This document shows positions 11,410 through 21,569 of a stretch of 64,000 bases of DNA, piece by piece. A program made the translations under genes and the position numbers. The stretch lies in contig JAGPYM010000005.1 in the NCBI GenBank assembly GCA_020736575.1, positions 248,001-312,000 on the forward strand, read 5' to 3'. A model generated the notes under the pieces. It ran no database searches, was not told the origin of the DNA, and worked only from the letters and a program-made list of their open reading frames with translations. How positions within the stretch are numbered: position 1 is the stretch's first letter; each line of letters opens with the position of its first letter. This DNA comes from Thelonectria olida (Eukaryota > Ascomycota > Sordariomycetes > Hypocreales > Nectriaceae).

Positions 11410-13307
11410 ATGGCGCTCGCCGACGAGACCAACCACATCGTCTCTCAGTTCGATTTCACTGATGATGACTTGAACCGTCATGTGAAGGAGTTCTTGCGAC
11501 AGATGAGTATGTTGTTTTCCCTGCCAAGCGCGCAATGCTATTTGCAGCATTCCCCATGCGCCGTGTTGGCCCCCTTGTGCTACGTCATGATGTCTAATTT
11601 TTGCTTCTCTCTCCCACAGGCGAGGGCCTCGAGAAGGAAAACACCAGCTTGGCCCAGATTCCAACCTACGTCACAGGAGTACCCAATGGCACCGAAAAGG
11701 TAAGCAACTGTCACTAGGTGCTCTCTCTCCCATGGTTGCGCGTCACTGACACCACACTTTTGCGCTTTTGCTTAGGGTCTCTACTTGGCGGTTGATCTTG
11801 GCGGCACAAACTTCCGCGTGTGCTCCATTATGCTTAATGGCGACACCACTTTCAACCTGACTTTCAACAAGGTCCCCATTCCTAAGGAGCTCATGGTCGC
11901 CAAGACTGCCTCAGAACTATTCTCCTTCTTGGCTAAGCAGATCGAGCTGTTCCTCCGAGAACACCATCGCGCTCACTTCGAGAGCCACATTCGCCGTCGC
12001 AACACTTACAGCACCGCCGAGGGATGGCGAGACGAGAACATCTTCCGTCTTGGCTTCACTTTCAGCTTCCCGGTCCAGCAGCTCGGAATTAACAAGGGAT
12101 TGCTCATTCGATGGACCAAGGGCTTCGATATTCAGGATGCTGTCGGCAAGGACGTCTGCGCCCTACTCCAGACCGAGATCGACAAGCTCCACCTCCCCGT
12201 CAAGGTCGCCGCCTTGGTCAACGACACTGTGGGAACACTCATGGCTCGCTCATACACGTCTACTGGCAAAAGCAAGTCTATCCTTGGTGCCATCTTTGGT
12301 ACTGGTACGAATGGCGCATACATGGAGAAGACGGCCAACATTAAGAAGCCCATCCCAGGCGGATTCGATGACTCGACAGGCGAAATGGTGGTTAACACCG
12401 AGTGGGGCTCCTTCGACAATCAGCTCAACGTCATGCCTTCAACTACATGGGACAAGGCGCTGGATAAGCAGAGTGTGAATCCAGGGTACCAGATGTTTGA
12501 AAAGCGCGTGTCAGGCATGTTCCTCGGTGAACTCGTGCGATTGGCCATTGCCGACATGATCAGTAATGAGAAATCTTCACTCTTCCGTGATGTCAACTCG
12601 AGCGAGAACGACTGGTCTACCACGACCACCATCTCCCCTCAATCCGGATTCCTCAAGCCCTGGGGACTCGATAGCGCAATCATGTCCGTCGCCGCTGCAG
12701 ACAATACTCCTGAGCTCTCGACTTTGCGTCAGGAATTGGAGAACTTGCTTCACGTTTACACCCCATCTCTGGAAGACGCACAGGCATTTAAATCTGTCGC
12801 ATTTGCAGTGGGCCGTCGAGCAGCCAGGCTTTCGGCGGTTGCCATCGGTGCCATCGCTATCCAATCTGGCAAACTTGATGACCCTGATGAGGAGGTTATC
12901 GACATTGGTGTTGATGGAAGCTTGGTGGAGCACTACCCCTTCTTTAGAGATATGATGTATGAGGCTCTCCGTGCCATTGATGGCATTGGCCCAAAGGGCG
13001 CCGAGAAGATTCGTATTGGTATCGCCAAGGACGGCAGTGGCGTTGGTGCCGCCCTGATTGCTCTGGTCGCCGCTAGTAGGGAGAAGCCGGGCGAGTTGAT
13101 CGAGGATCTGCGTTCACAGGACAAGGCCTCACGGAGACCCAGCGATGCATTCGGTAAGTGCAGACAGCTTCCTGAACACGCCAGAAACCATTGCTAACAT
13201 GTTCCCTTCTAGCTGAAGACCATCCTTTCTGGAACAAGACGCTGCTGGTCGGTGGCATTCTCGGTGCTGCTGCAATAGCAGCCTTGTGGTGGGTGAAACG
13301 TCGTTGA
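11410..13307 (+). CDS. Glucokinase/hexokinase-family sugar kinase with C-terminal transmembrane tail, 549 aa
   Basis: Phosphorylates glucose with ATP at the entry of glycolysis. Exons 11410-11506, 11620-11699, 11776-13153 and 13213-13307 join in frame. Motifs seen: phosphate-binding DLGGTNFR (66-73), hexokinase signature around LGFTFSFP with RWTKGFD, catalytic Asp209 in VNDTVGTL, GTGTN loop, glucose-contact NTEWGSFDN, and GSGVGAALIA near the end. The NTEW/GTGTNGAY wording favours glucokinase over hexokinase. Unusually, a last small exon adds residues 519-549 with an 18-residue hydrophobic span (about 529-546, LLVGGILGAAAIAALWWV) bounded by Lys and a KRR end: a tail-anchor layout. The last intron (13154-13212) has GTAAGT, a GCTAAC branch and TAG, so the tail is well supported. 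Without splicing, translation would end in an unrelated 17-residue extension. All catalytic residues remain, so it is not one of the degenerate regulatory hexokinases. Confidence 0.92.
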
Positions 13308-13752
13308 AAAAGGGTGTAATGGTTTCCGGGAGGGTTTGGGTCCGCATCTGCCATGTCTAGGAATTGATGTTTTTGGGGGTCTCGGCGTCATCGCTGCACT
13401 TGTTTCGCCGGAAAAGACCAAGTTGTATATAGCACGTTGGGTTCATGACGGAGATTTATGAAAAGCTATCACACATGAACAAGTATTATTGAATCATAAC
13501 GTCGACTTGTGAGTGAAGCAGCGTACCTACTTCGTAGACATTGATGCAAAAAGTGCATTGATGCTTGATTTGGAGCCAATGGTTGTCTATTATCTTCGTT
13601 TTCCTTCAAAACATCGTCTATAATTTTCCATCCTGATATCATACGCAGCGTTTGATCGTGAGTTTCTCGTCCTATTTAGAATCCAAATGCATCTATCGTC
13701 TAGTGTTTCGATATGCCTTTCGTCGTGCTTTTCTTGCCTTCTATCCTCCCTC
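13308..13752. other. Convergent 3' intergenic region
   Basis: The 3' ends of glucokinase (+) and the acetyltransferase (-) face each other across 445 bp. It is A/T-richer than its surroundings and will hold both polyadenylation regions. No gene seen. Confidence 0.6.
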
Positions 13753-14886
13753 TTAACTTCCGAACGCCGCAGCTGGGTAGGCACGATCTCGCTTCTTGCG
13801 TGCCGTGGAGCTGCTTCTAGAGCTCGCAGAAGACACAGGCTCGGTATTGGGAGGCCTGAGACGACCACTGGTAGCCATGTCATCGGGGAGGTCGTTCCAC
13901 TCCATGTCGGCACGCCGGTTCTGGTAGGATTGGCTCGAAGAGGTGCGAGGAAGCGGGGGTGCGTTTGGTCCCCTCGGCGGGCCGGACATGGGCGGCAGGT
14001 TGACGATCGACGCCGTTGTGCTGGGCGGGACGGAGCGCAAGGTCGGGGCGGCGACCGAAGAGAGAGAGTGGCGGACCAAGGCGCTGACGGGTCGGCGGAC
14101 AAGCCAAGCCGTGTCGGGACGGAGTTTCATGTAGTAGCCGCGGATGGGCGCGTCGTCGAGCTGAAAGCCTCGCCCTTTGTACCATTTCAGGCCGTCCTCG
14201 TTCTCGGTCCAGACATGGGCGGTGACGTTAGTGACGTTCAGATCCTTTTCAGCGACGGCCGCGGCGACGATGTTGTCGACGGCAGCGTTGATCAAGCCCA
14301 TACCTCGGTAAGGGGATAGTAGGCAAAGTGACTGAATGTAGAGGATCTGAGAGACAGTGCCATCTTCGCTAGGGGCGCCATTGACGAGGTCTGGCTCAAT
14401 GCGGCAGACAACGCCGCCGACGACCTTGGGCTCAGCACCGTCGTGCGCCCACGTGATGACGCGGGAGATGGGGCCTTCAACGGCGCGCTTGTAGAAGCTG
14501 TCTGGGTAGTTGACCGGGAGGAGGAGGGCGTTGATGCGGCGTAGGGCGTTCACATCATTGCCGGTGACGGGACGGATGGCAGCTTCGCGGGGTAGGGTCG
14601 CGGGGAGGGGCGGAATGCTGGAGCCGTTGGCGGGTGCAGTCGTTGATTTGACCGGGGGTGGTGGCGCAGATGTGAGCCCTTCTCCTTCTTCTTCCTTGGC
14701 TTCTTGGCTTCGAATTGGCGGAGCTGCAAAGGGAGGAGGAGCGGACGCGGCGTCAGTAGGAGGAGTAGATGAGGAACCAGGAGGATTGGCGGATCTCGAA
14801 GACGGTGGCGGAGCGTATTTGGGGGTTTTGGCTTGGAAGAAGGATCGGATGGAGAGTTGGGCAGGTTTTGACGATGGGAGAGACAT
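13753..14886 (-). CDS. NAA50-type GNAT N-acetyltransferase with N-terminal PIP box, 377 aa
   Basis: A single exon. The start is the ATG at 14886 in the context CCATCATGT; the frame stays open upstream without another ATG. Residues 103-256 are a GNAT domain of the NAA50/San family: AAIRPVTGNDV, the peptide-site strand LLPVNYPDSFYK (counterpart of PVSYxxxFYK in human NAA50), VVGGVVCRIE, the acetyl-CoA loop SPYRGMGLINA, and the C-terminal WYKGRGF and GYYMKL strands. Homologues acetylate N-terminal Met and affect sister-chromatid cohesion. Residues 10-17, QLSIRSFF, match the PCNA-interacting consensus QxxIxxFF exactly and are followed by basic QAKTPK, as in PIP boxes of replication proteins. Residues 18-100 are Pro/Ser/Ala-rich and disordered; a disordered C-terminal arm (about 275-377) ends with a basic KKRDR patch. 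NAA50 itself is normally under 200 residues, so both extensions are lineage additions. A nuclear, PCNA-directed role is inference. Confidence 0.88.
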   Translation of the reverse strand: MSLPSSKPAQLSIRSFFQAKTPKYAPPPSSRSANPPGSSSTPPTDAASAPPPFAAPPIRSQEAKEEEGEGLTSAPPPPVKSTTAPANGSSIPPLPATLPREAAIRPVTGNDVNALRRINALLLPVNYPDSFYKRAVEGPISRVITWAHDGAEPKVVGGVVCRIEPDLVNGAPSEDGTVSQILYIQSLCLLSPYRGMGLINAAVDNIVAAAVAEKDLNVTNVTAHVWTENEDGLKWYKGRGFQLDDAPIRGYYMKLRPDTAWLVRRPVSALVRHSLSSVAAPTLRSVPPSTTASIVNLPPMSGPPRGPNAPPLPRTSSSQSYQNRRADMEWNDLPDDMATSGRLRPPNTEPVSSASSRSSSTARKKRDRAYPAAAFGS

Positions 14887-16610
14887 GATGGCGGCGGAGA
14901 GTCGGGATGGAGTTGGCGGAGTCGAGGGTGGACGCAAGAAATGGAGAGGGGAGGAAGGGAGAAGAGGGACAGGAGAGAGTGGGAAGGAATGAGAGGGTGA
15001 ATGTTAGTGTTATAAGTTGGAGGTGAAGCGTGAGGTTGAAGGGTCGCAGCTCCTCCTTACATACGAAGTCAGTAACTAGGCAAGGTACTTAGATAAAGTG
15101 GCCCGGCACTTGCCCACATGCGCAGCTGCTAATAATATCCATCTATTGGACCAGCTCCCTTCAACTCCAGATCTCCACGCGTCGTGGACTCTGGGCTAGA
15201 TCTAATTGTCCCATCGTCATGGCGGTCCAGCGTCTCAAATGCGGCGAATTGGGCGTCGCCACCCCACTACGAAATTTGAACGCCATGCAAGGGAGAGTCC
15301 AGTCCCTGGTCGCCGCAATGGGGAAAAAAAGTCCATTCAGAAGAAGAAAAAGAAAAAAAGGAAAAAAAAAAAAAAGGAACAAAGATTCAGAGGGTCCAGA
15401 CAACCACTAGCGTTTCTTCAGCTCTTTCTGAGACTGGCGGCCACCAGCGAGCGCCTCAGCTGGATAGCATCGACACACATGTGTCAGTGGAGTCAGGGGA
15501 ACATTAAATAGGGGGTCACATCTGAGCTATAACTGTGAGGTATCTCTGCGCCAATCTTCGGTGGAAAAGACATTGCTACGAGTCACAATGGAGGACAGGC
15601 CCGAGTTGGTCGAATAGTCCGTCATGACGTTGCACAGCATCAACGGCTGGTTGGATGCATGCGACGTCTCATAAGGCACCTGCTGTTAGGGTACCTATGC
15701 ATGACATTGCCGTGAAAGTGAACGGGATTGTTTTATTATGGTTTTCTCTCACCACATCATCATCATTATCATCATCGCCATATTTGCAACGGGCCGTGAC
15801 ACTTGGCTTCATTCCCCAGGACCACAGTGAGCTCCGGGCGCAGCTTCCATTGGTTCTGTATCAAATGGTCGCTGGAGCTTGTTGGACAAGATCCATTTGA
15901 TTTGAGCGCAACCCGACGGCTGTCTCGTCCCTTCCTGTCACAAGCCGCTAACAGTTTCCCTTGTTCCCTCCGCTCCATTGTTCCCTTGGGCCTAAACTTC
16001 CCGTTCAGCTAACTCGACAGGGGAAAACCACGGGCTCATTTTTTTTTCTTAATCCTCGTCATTACAACGCCTTCTTCTTCCTGCTCCTCCAAATATTTCC
16101 CCCGCAAATCAAATCCGACAATACAAAATCCAGAGAGCTTCATCAGCTCATCACTGGTGCTTAATTATCTCTCTCTCTTTGAGCGTGCTTTGGGTGTTTG
16201 TTTTGGTAGTCATCGCCAGACCCGGACGAGGACTTGGTTGGAGAAACAAACGCAGACAAACGAGAATTTGCATTACCATCACTTTTAAACCCGTTTTCTT
16301 CTTCTTCTTCTTTTTGATACCTCTCTGGACTGTTTCGTCTTCTTCGCAGCCTCTTTCATTTCTTTTCTGTCTCTATCGTGTTGATCACGATTGATTCGCT
16401 CACTGCCACTTCGTACTTGTTGGCAACCTCCGGCTATTTCATTCCCAGAATCCACACCCCCCTCCACCTATCATATTAGCTGCGGGCGTTGCGTTGCTCC
16501 TTTGGCCTCGTCACACGATTTCAGTTACACACCCTTTCGCTGAGAAATCCGTCAGCCTTCTCTTCTCTCCCTTCTTTGTTTTCCCTGGCGAGGGCGACCT
16601 GGCGACAATC
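14887..16610. other. Divergent intergenic region, 1.7 kb
   Basis: Lies between the starts of the acetyltransferase (-) and the Sgf11-like gene (+). It holds an A/G-rich simple tract at about 15340-15378 (including A13), ATC repeats near 15762-15778, and T/C-rich stretches at 16060-16320 that probably belong to the leader of the right-hand gene. No coding exon was supported. Confidence 0.55.
15340..15378. repeat. Purine (A/G) low-complexity tract
   Basis: An almost uninterrupted run of A and G (GAAGAAGAAAAAGAAAA and a following A13). Simple-sequence DNA in a promoter region. Confidence 0.8.
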
Positions 16611-17934
16611 ATGAACGCCTCGACGGGCAGAGCCGGCATCATCCGCGCTCAGGATGATGCTGGCAGCATAGATAAGTTGGTAAGCATCACGTCGCTTCTT
16701 CCTCGGTTGTCAGCGCGTTGATCGTTGTCGTCTTTTGAGAGAGCGCTGGCTCTGGTCATGATGCGAGTCCTCGCAATCATGACCGGTCCGGACTCACGTC
16801 CATCATCCTTCTGCATTATTTCCCCTTTTCCCTCCCTCTCATCTTGCCTCGCAATGGTCCCCAGCACTGGCTGACGTTGGGGTGCGTTGAAAACAGGCTC
16901 ATTCCGTGCTCGACGATGTGCTGTTCAACATTATTTCCGATCTCTTAATGAAGACGCACCGCGAGGAGAAGACGGCCAGAGCGACGACTGCAGCCATCCG
17001 AGTTGAAAAAATGGCCTCCGATGCCTCCGACTCCTCTACGCCGGACTCCAGACCTGACATCCGTATCGAGACTGACGCCGCCATTTACGAGGATGGGAGG
17101 GTGCTTCTCAAGGGGAACCCTCTTAAGACCACATCCGAGGTCTTATGCCCCAAGTGCCACCTCCCCCGATTATTGTATCCCACCGATGGCAAAGGCTTCC
17201 GAAAGCCCGACCCGAGTATCATATACTGCAAAAAGCATCCTTACATCGACAAGATTGGGTGCGACATCTACGGACAGAGTTGGGTTGGGCCTGGCCCTGG
17301 GCGCGGCAAGAAGAAGAAGGACATGGAGAAGAATGCCGACACACCCACTCCGGAGCAACGACCTCCCAACGTCCTGTCGTTTCCCTCGGCGACATGCAGC
17401 AAGTGCAAGCGCTGCATTCTTGTCACCAGGTTGAATAATCACATGGGCTCGTGCATCGGAAACAGTGGCCGTAACGCCAGCAGAGCTGCTGCGCAAAAGC
17501 TGAGCAACGGCAATTCAAACGAAGGCACTCCCCCGTCTTCTCAGAAGGCCACCCCTACGCCAGCATCGCGCGGTACTAGTCCTAAAAAGCGCGATGCCAG
17601 TGAAGAGGTGGTGGATACGGACAATGCTCATAAGAAGAAGAAGCTCAAGAGCGCGGCAAATACCAAGAAGGTCATCATCAAGACGAAACCTCCCCTAAAG
17701 AATAAGGCAAAAGGCTTGTCATCGTTGAGTCAGGAGACCAAGGCAGATTATAGCCGCGACACAGTCGAGGTGGCTCCCAAGAGGGCCGTCGCCAAGAGCG
17801 TGAGTCCGGTCAAGAAGCTCAAGGTGAACAAGCCCAACCTGAGCGCCAACAAACCCAAGGTCACCAGCATTCGAGACAATGACGGAGAGTCAGAGTCCTC
17901 GGGCACGCTATCATCACCTCCCGCGCCCCAATAG
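16611..17934 (+). CDS. SAGA deubiquitinase-module Sgf11-like zinc protein, 368 aa
   Basis: Exons 16611-16679 and 16897-17934 join at a phase-0 intron (GTAAGC...CAG). The N-terminus has a helix (LDDVLFNIISDLLMKTHREE) placed like the Sgf11 helix that binds Ubp8. A first Cys motif, CPKC (107-110), followed by YCKKHPYIDK and CDIYGQSW, looks like an additional zinc-binding unit. A second finger is C190-x2-C193-x11-H205-x3-C209 followed by GNSGRNASR, the C2HC spacing and basic follow-on seen in Sgf11/Sgf73 SCA7-type fingers that dock on the nucleosome acidic patch. The last 150 residues are Lys/Ser/Pro-rich with KKKK clusters suggesting nuclear import. The Sgf11 assignment rests on the second finger and the N-terminal helix; another chromatin protein with an SCA7-like finger remains possible. 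Transcribed convergently with the downstream cyclophilin gene. Confidence 0.6.
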
Positions 17935-18724
17935 AAAGGCAACGAGAGCGATGGTGACAGTGGGTCACCTCCCGCCATGCCTCTCGCCATGCGTCCTACG
18001 AGGCATCCTCCGATGCCTTTCGGGTTGCCTACCCCGCCGCAGAGCCCCTAACTACCTTGCCTTACCCATCCTAAGGTATGCGAACATACACACCCATGGC
18101 GACATACCGATTTCTTTGGAACCTTCCTCGTCAGCACAGGAAGGTGGATCAGCCCAACATTTCATCTTTGAGATTTGGTTGGATACGGATAGAGGCCCCT
18201 GGCACAGGTGCGAGGAATGAAGTGAGGAGATGGGTTTTTTGCTCTTCTTTCTTGCTTTTGCTTCTCCTTCCCCTTGCTTCTTCTCCTCGCTTTCTTGTCT
18301 TCTCGCAATTACTTTGACTGTATTATTTCCTCACACACTACATTGGACGGGCGGTTTTGGTTGGCTGCGATTTAGGAAGCCAGACCACTCATAGCATCCA
18401 CGGAAAACCCAGGGTTTGGGGGCGTTTCGGAGTTGTTTATATGTCAAGAATGGACACCTTTTTCGGAGCGTTAGAATACGTGATTCGGGCTCGCTTTATT
18501 TTATCAAAATCTTGAGCTCACATGGTGCAGTCCACTAAATATTTGATTGTGTTGTTGCCAAATGACGTGATATCGAATTGCTGGTTACGCGTCCCTTGCG
18601 AAGGATGCATCTATAGAACTCCGAGAACGCCAAGAGATGGAAATTCAACCCCCAAGATTGCTCCAAGGTATCATCCCGACACCCACATTTTTTCCTCACT
18701 ATCTCACTTTTGTCAGGTGCCCAT
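17935..18724. other. Convergent 3' intergenic region, 0.8 kb
   Basis: 3' flanks of the Sgf11-like gene and the cyclophilin gene. Contains T/C-rich stretches around 18228-18320 and no ORF with coding bias. Confidence 0.55.
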
Positions 18725-19271
18725 CTAGATCTGGTCCTCCTCTTCTACAACCTTGGCCTTGACAATCTTGACATCCTCGACAGGACGATCCTCGGGCCCC
18801 GTCTTGACGAGCCCCAAGCGACGTACAGTGCCCATGCCAGCCTTTACACGACCGAAGATGGTGTGCTTGCCATCAAGCCAGGGCGTGGGGGCGAGGGTGA
18901 GGAAGAACTGGGAGCCGTTCGTGTTGGGTCCGGCGTTGGCCATGCTGAGGATGCCGGCGCCGGTGTGCCGCAAAGCCGGGTCGATCTCGTCCTCGAACTT
19001 TTCGCCGTAGATGGAGGAGCCGCCACGACCGGTGCCGGTGGGGTCGCCGCCCTGGACCATGAAGTTGGGGATGATGCGGTGGAAAACGGTGCCGTCGAAG
19101 TAGCCGCGGCGCACGAGGGTCGAGAAGTTGTTGCAGGTTTTGGGGGCGTGGTCGGTGTAGAGCTCAAGGGTGATGGAGCCCTAGAGCAATCAATTGTTAG
19201 CTGATTGGCGCGGCAGTTGGGAGGGAGAGGGGACATACCATTGAGGTCTCTAGCAATATGTTTGTGGTCAT
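18725..19271 (-). CDS. Peptidyl-prolyl cis-trans isomerase, PPIL1/Cyp1-type cyclophilin, 162 aa
   Basis: Catalyses prolyl isomerisation; PPIL1-type cyclophilins are single-domain and, in animals, bind SKIP in the spliceosome. Exon 1 (19271-19239) codes [11 protein letters not shown], exon 2 (19180-18725) the rest; the intron has GTATGT and CTCTAG ends. The joined protein opens with the PPIL1 pattern [19 protein letters not shown] and carries the catalytic [19 protein letters not shown] block, [11 protein letters not shown], and the cyclosporin-site Trp in PTPWLDGKH followed by TIFGRV. The length of 162 matches the family. No signal peptide, so cytosolic or nuclear. Shares a 553 bp divergent promoter with signal peptide peptidase. 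Confidence 0.95.
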
Positions 19272-19824
19272 GGTTGTTCCGTGTCTTTGTCGTGAGCTGG
19301 AGTTTGTGGAACAACAGCCATCAAGTTCCGAATGAATGAAGACGAAGCTGTCGATGGTGGTTGGAGGGGCTTTCGAAAATGGCGGGGACAAGGTTGTCCT
19401 CTAAGTGAGGTGCCCCTGCAGCGCCGACTTTTTAGTGGCAGACGTGATGGATAGGCGAGTCCAAGGTGACAATCCCCCGGAATCACTAACGGACGGTAGC
19501 ACCTTCTTGCTCTAATCCGCACAGCAAACGACGTGACTTGCAAGGAACGTCATCCCACGTGAGACATTGTGGCCGCTCGCTTCAGTCTTCTTTCATTTTA
19601 TTCCGCGGCTGCATGCATGAGGGTGTGAAAGATTCTTCCCTCTCGGCAGTTATTTTCTTTTTGAGGAAATGCGGGCGAATGGGTGGTGATTCACTGTTCA
19701 AGCTTCTCTCTCAATTGCGCTCTCCACCTCCATCAACGGAGCTTCGGTTGTCTTGAGAATTTAGACCACGTTTCTAAGAGAACGACAACCCACCTCCGAA
19801 CAACCCCAAGCCTTTGACTCCAGA
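19272..19824. promoter_or_regulatory. Divergent promoter between cyclophilin and signal peptide peptidase
   Basis: 553 bp separate the two start codons. A perfect CACGTG E-box-type palindrome lies at 19556-19561. No further motif was distinctive. Confidence 0.5.
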
Positions 19825-21569
19825 ATGGCAGACTCTCATCCGCCTTTGGGGGCAACTTCCTCCAGTGAGGGTTTCTCCTACCTCCAGTACTTTCAGAAAG
19901 TCGACTTCCTCCTGCTCGAGATCAAGCTCGTCATCAGCACCCTCGGCATCATCTGGCTCGGCGCTCATGCCTCCCTCCGCCGCCCGCCTTCAGCCGCGCC
20001 CGCCAAGGACCAAAAGCCCGGGGAAGAGGACGAAGAAGAGCAAAGCTTCTCCCAGGGCCTCGAGCCCACCGACGCCATTTTGTTCCCCGTCATGGCAGCC
20101 TGCGTACTGATGGGCTTGTACCACGCCATCCAGTGGCTTAAGGACCCGGATATCATCAACACGCTCATCCGCAACTATATTGCCACCATCTCTGTTGCCA
20201 GTTTGGTGAATCTGTACTCACATGGCATGGATTTGGCCACGGGCTTTCTGTTTCCGCGCTACTGGAGGGGCAGAGACGGCAAGCTGAGAGCTGTTGACCA
20301 GCGGACGCGCACTGTCAAGCTGTGCGATGCCGTGGGCAACCCGAGTCCAGGCACCAATGATTCTCTCAACCCATTCCCTGGTTTTCTGCGCTTCCTCGGC
20401 GCCTCTGAAAAGTTGAGCAGTGCCGCTTGGTCGGTTCGGGATTTGCTTAAGCGCCGCTGGGCTGTGAAGATCTTCGTCCACGGCTTTGGCAAGAAAGAAG
20501 GCAAAATCAAGTTTTGCAACATTGTGGCCGTGTTAATGGCGGTAACTACTGTGATTAGTTACTCTTATACTTCGGCAACAGTTCTCGCCAACACGTTAGG
20601 CTACGGAATGTGCTATGGCTCATTCCAGCTGATCTCACCCACCGACTACATCACTGGCAGTATGCTTCTAACCGGCCTGTTCGTCTATGACATTGTCATG
20701 GTCTTCTACACGTGAGTACTGTCCTATCCCATCTTCATGTTGAATTCCAGTTACTTCAAGTATTAATACTGCTCCTGTACAGGCCTTACATGGTCACGGT
20801 TGCCACGAAATTGGATGCGCCCATCAAGCTCACCTTTACGGTTGCGGACCGGAGCAGCATTCTCGGACTCGGCGACATTGTCATCCCTGGCATTCTGATT
20901 GCTATGGCGCTTCGGTTTGATTTGTACTTGCACTACAAGCGTAAGATCAAGTACGAATCTACAGACCTGAAGCTTGTCGAGAAGGATCCCTCGACCGGTA
21001 CCGTTGTCACACGAAGCGAGATGAAGCATCGTGAAGTCAAGGCCAAGTACGTCAATGTCAAGAGTAACTGGGGCGATTACCTCTGGGTCCGGGAGGGCAT
21101 ATTCTCTCGGCCAAAGATCATGCCACCCGCTCTTCAGGCCACGATTTTCAAGAAGACATACTTTTACGCCTCCATGACTGGATACCTCTTAGGCATGCTC
21201 GTTACTCTTGTCATGCTCTTAGTATTTAGGCGCGGACAGCCGGCGTTGCTATACCTTGTTCCTGGAGTGCTTGGGGCATTGTGGACGACTGCCTTGTTGC
21301 GTGGGGAGCTCAAGGCGATGTGGAGTTACACCGAGGATGGCAGTATCGACACAGTCGACGTGGTGGTGGACCTTGACGGTGACGGGAAGCCCATCAAGCA
21401 GATTGGCGAGCTCAAAGACGGCATCGTCGACACGACCAAGAGTGGGGATGGAGAGACGGCAGAGCAACACGAAAACAAACAGGAAGAGGAGAAGCACGCG
21501 GAGAAGGGTGGGCATAAGGTCCTCATCCTCTCAGTCGAGGCGCCTGATGATGAGATTGAGAGCCTGTGA
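19825..21569 (+). CDS. Signal peptide peptidase (intramembrane aspartyl protease), 557 aa
   Basis: Cleaves leftover signal peptides and ER membrane substrates within the bilayer. Exons 19825-20711 and 20783-21569 join in frame (AC|G = Thr296). The presenilin-family catalytic motifs are all present: YD (Asp289) in FVYDIVMVF, GLGD (Asp327) in LGLGDIVIPG, and PAL (449-451) in QPALLYLVPG. Several hydrophobic spans precede them (about 28-50, 90-108, 130-150, 230-280). Between the GLGD helix and the next helix lies a hydrophilic insert of about 70 residues (roughly 346-417), where animal enzymes have a very short loop. A hydrophilic cytosolic tail of about 85 residues, rich in Glu and Lys, follows the last helix. 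In Aspergillus the homologue SppA supports SREBP processing and hypoxia adaptation; whether that applies here is inference. Confidence 0.95.

Noticed and set aside
14887..14937. Upstream extension of the acetyltransferase frame
   Set aside because: It begins at a TTG codon; the first ATG (14886) has a good context and puts the PIP box near the terminus.
18710..19204. 164-codon plus-strand ORF across the cyclophilin gene
   Set aside because: Antisense shadow of a firmly identified gene.
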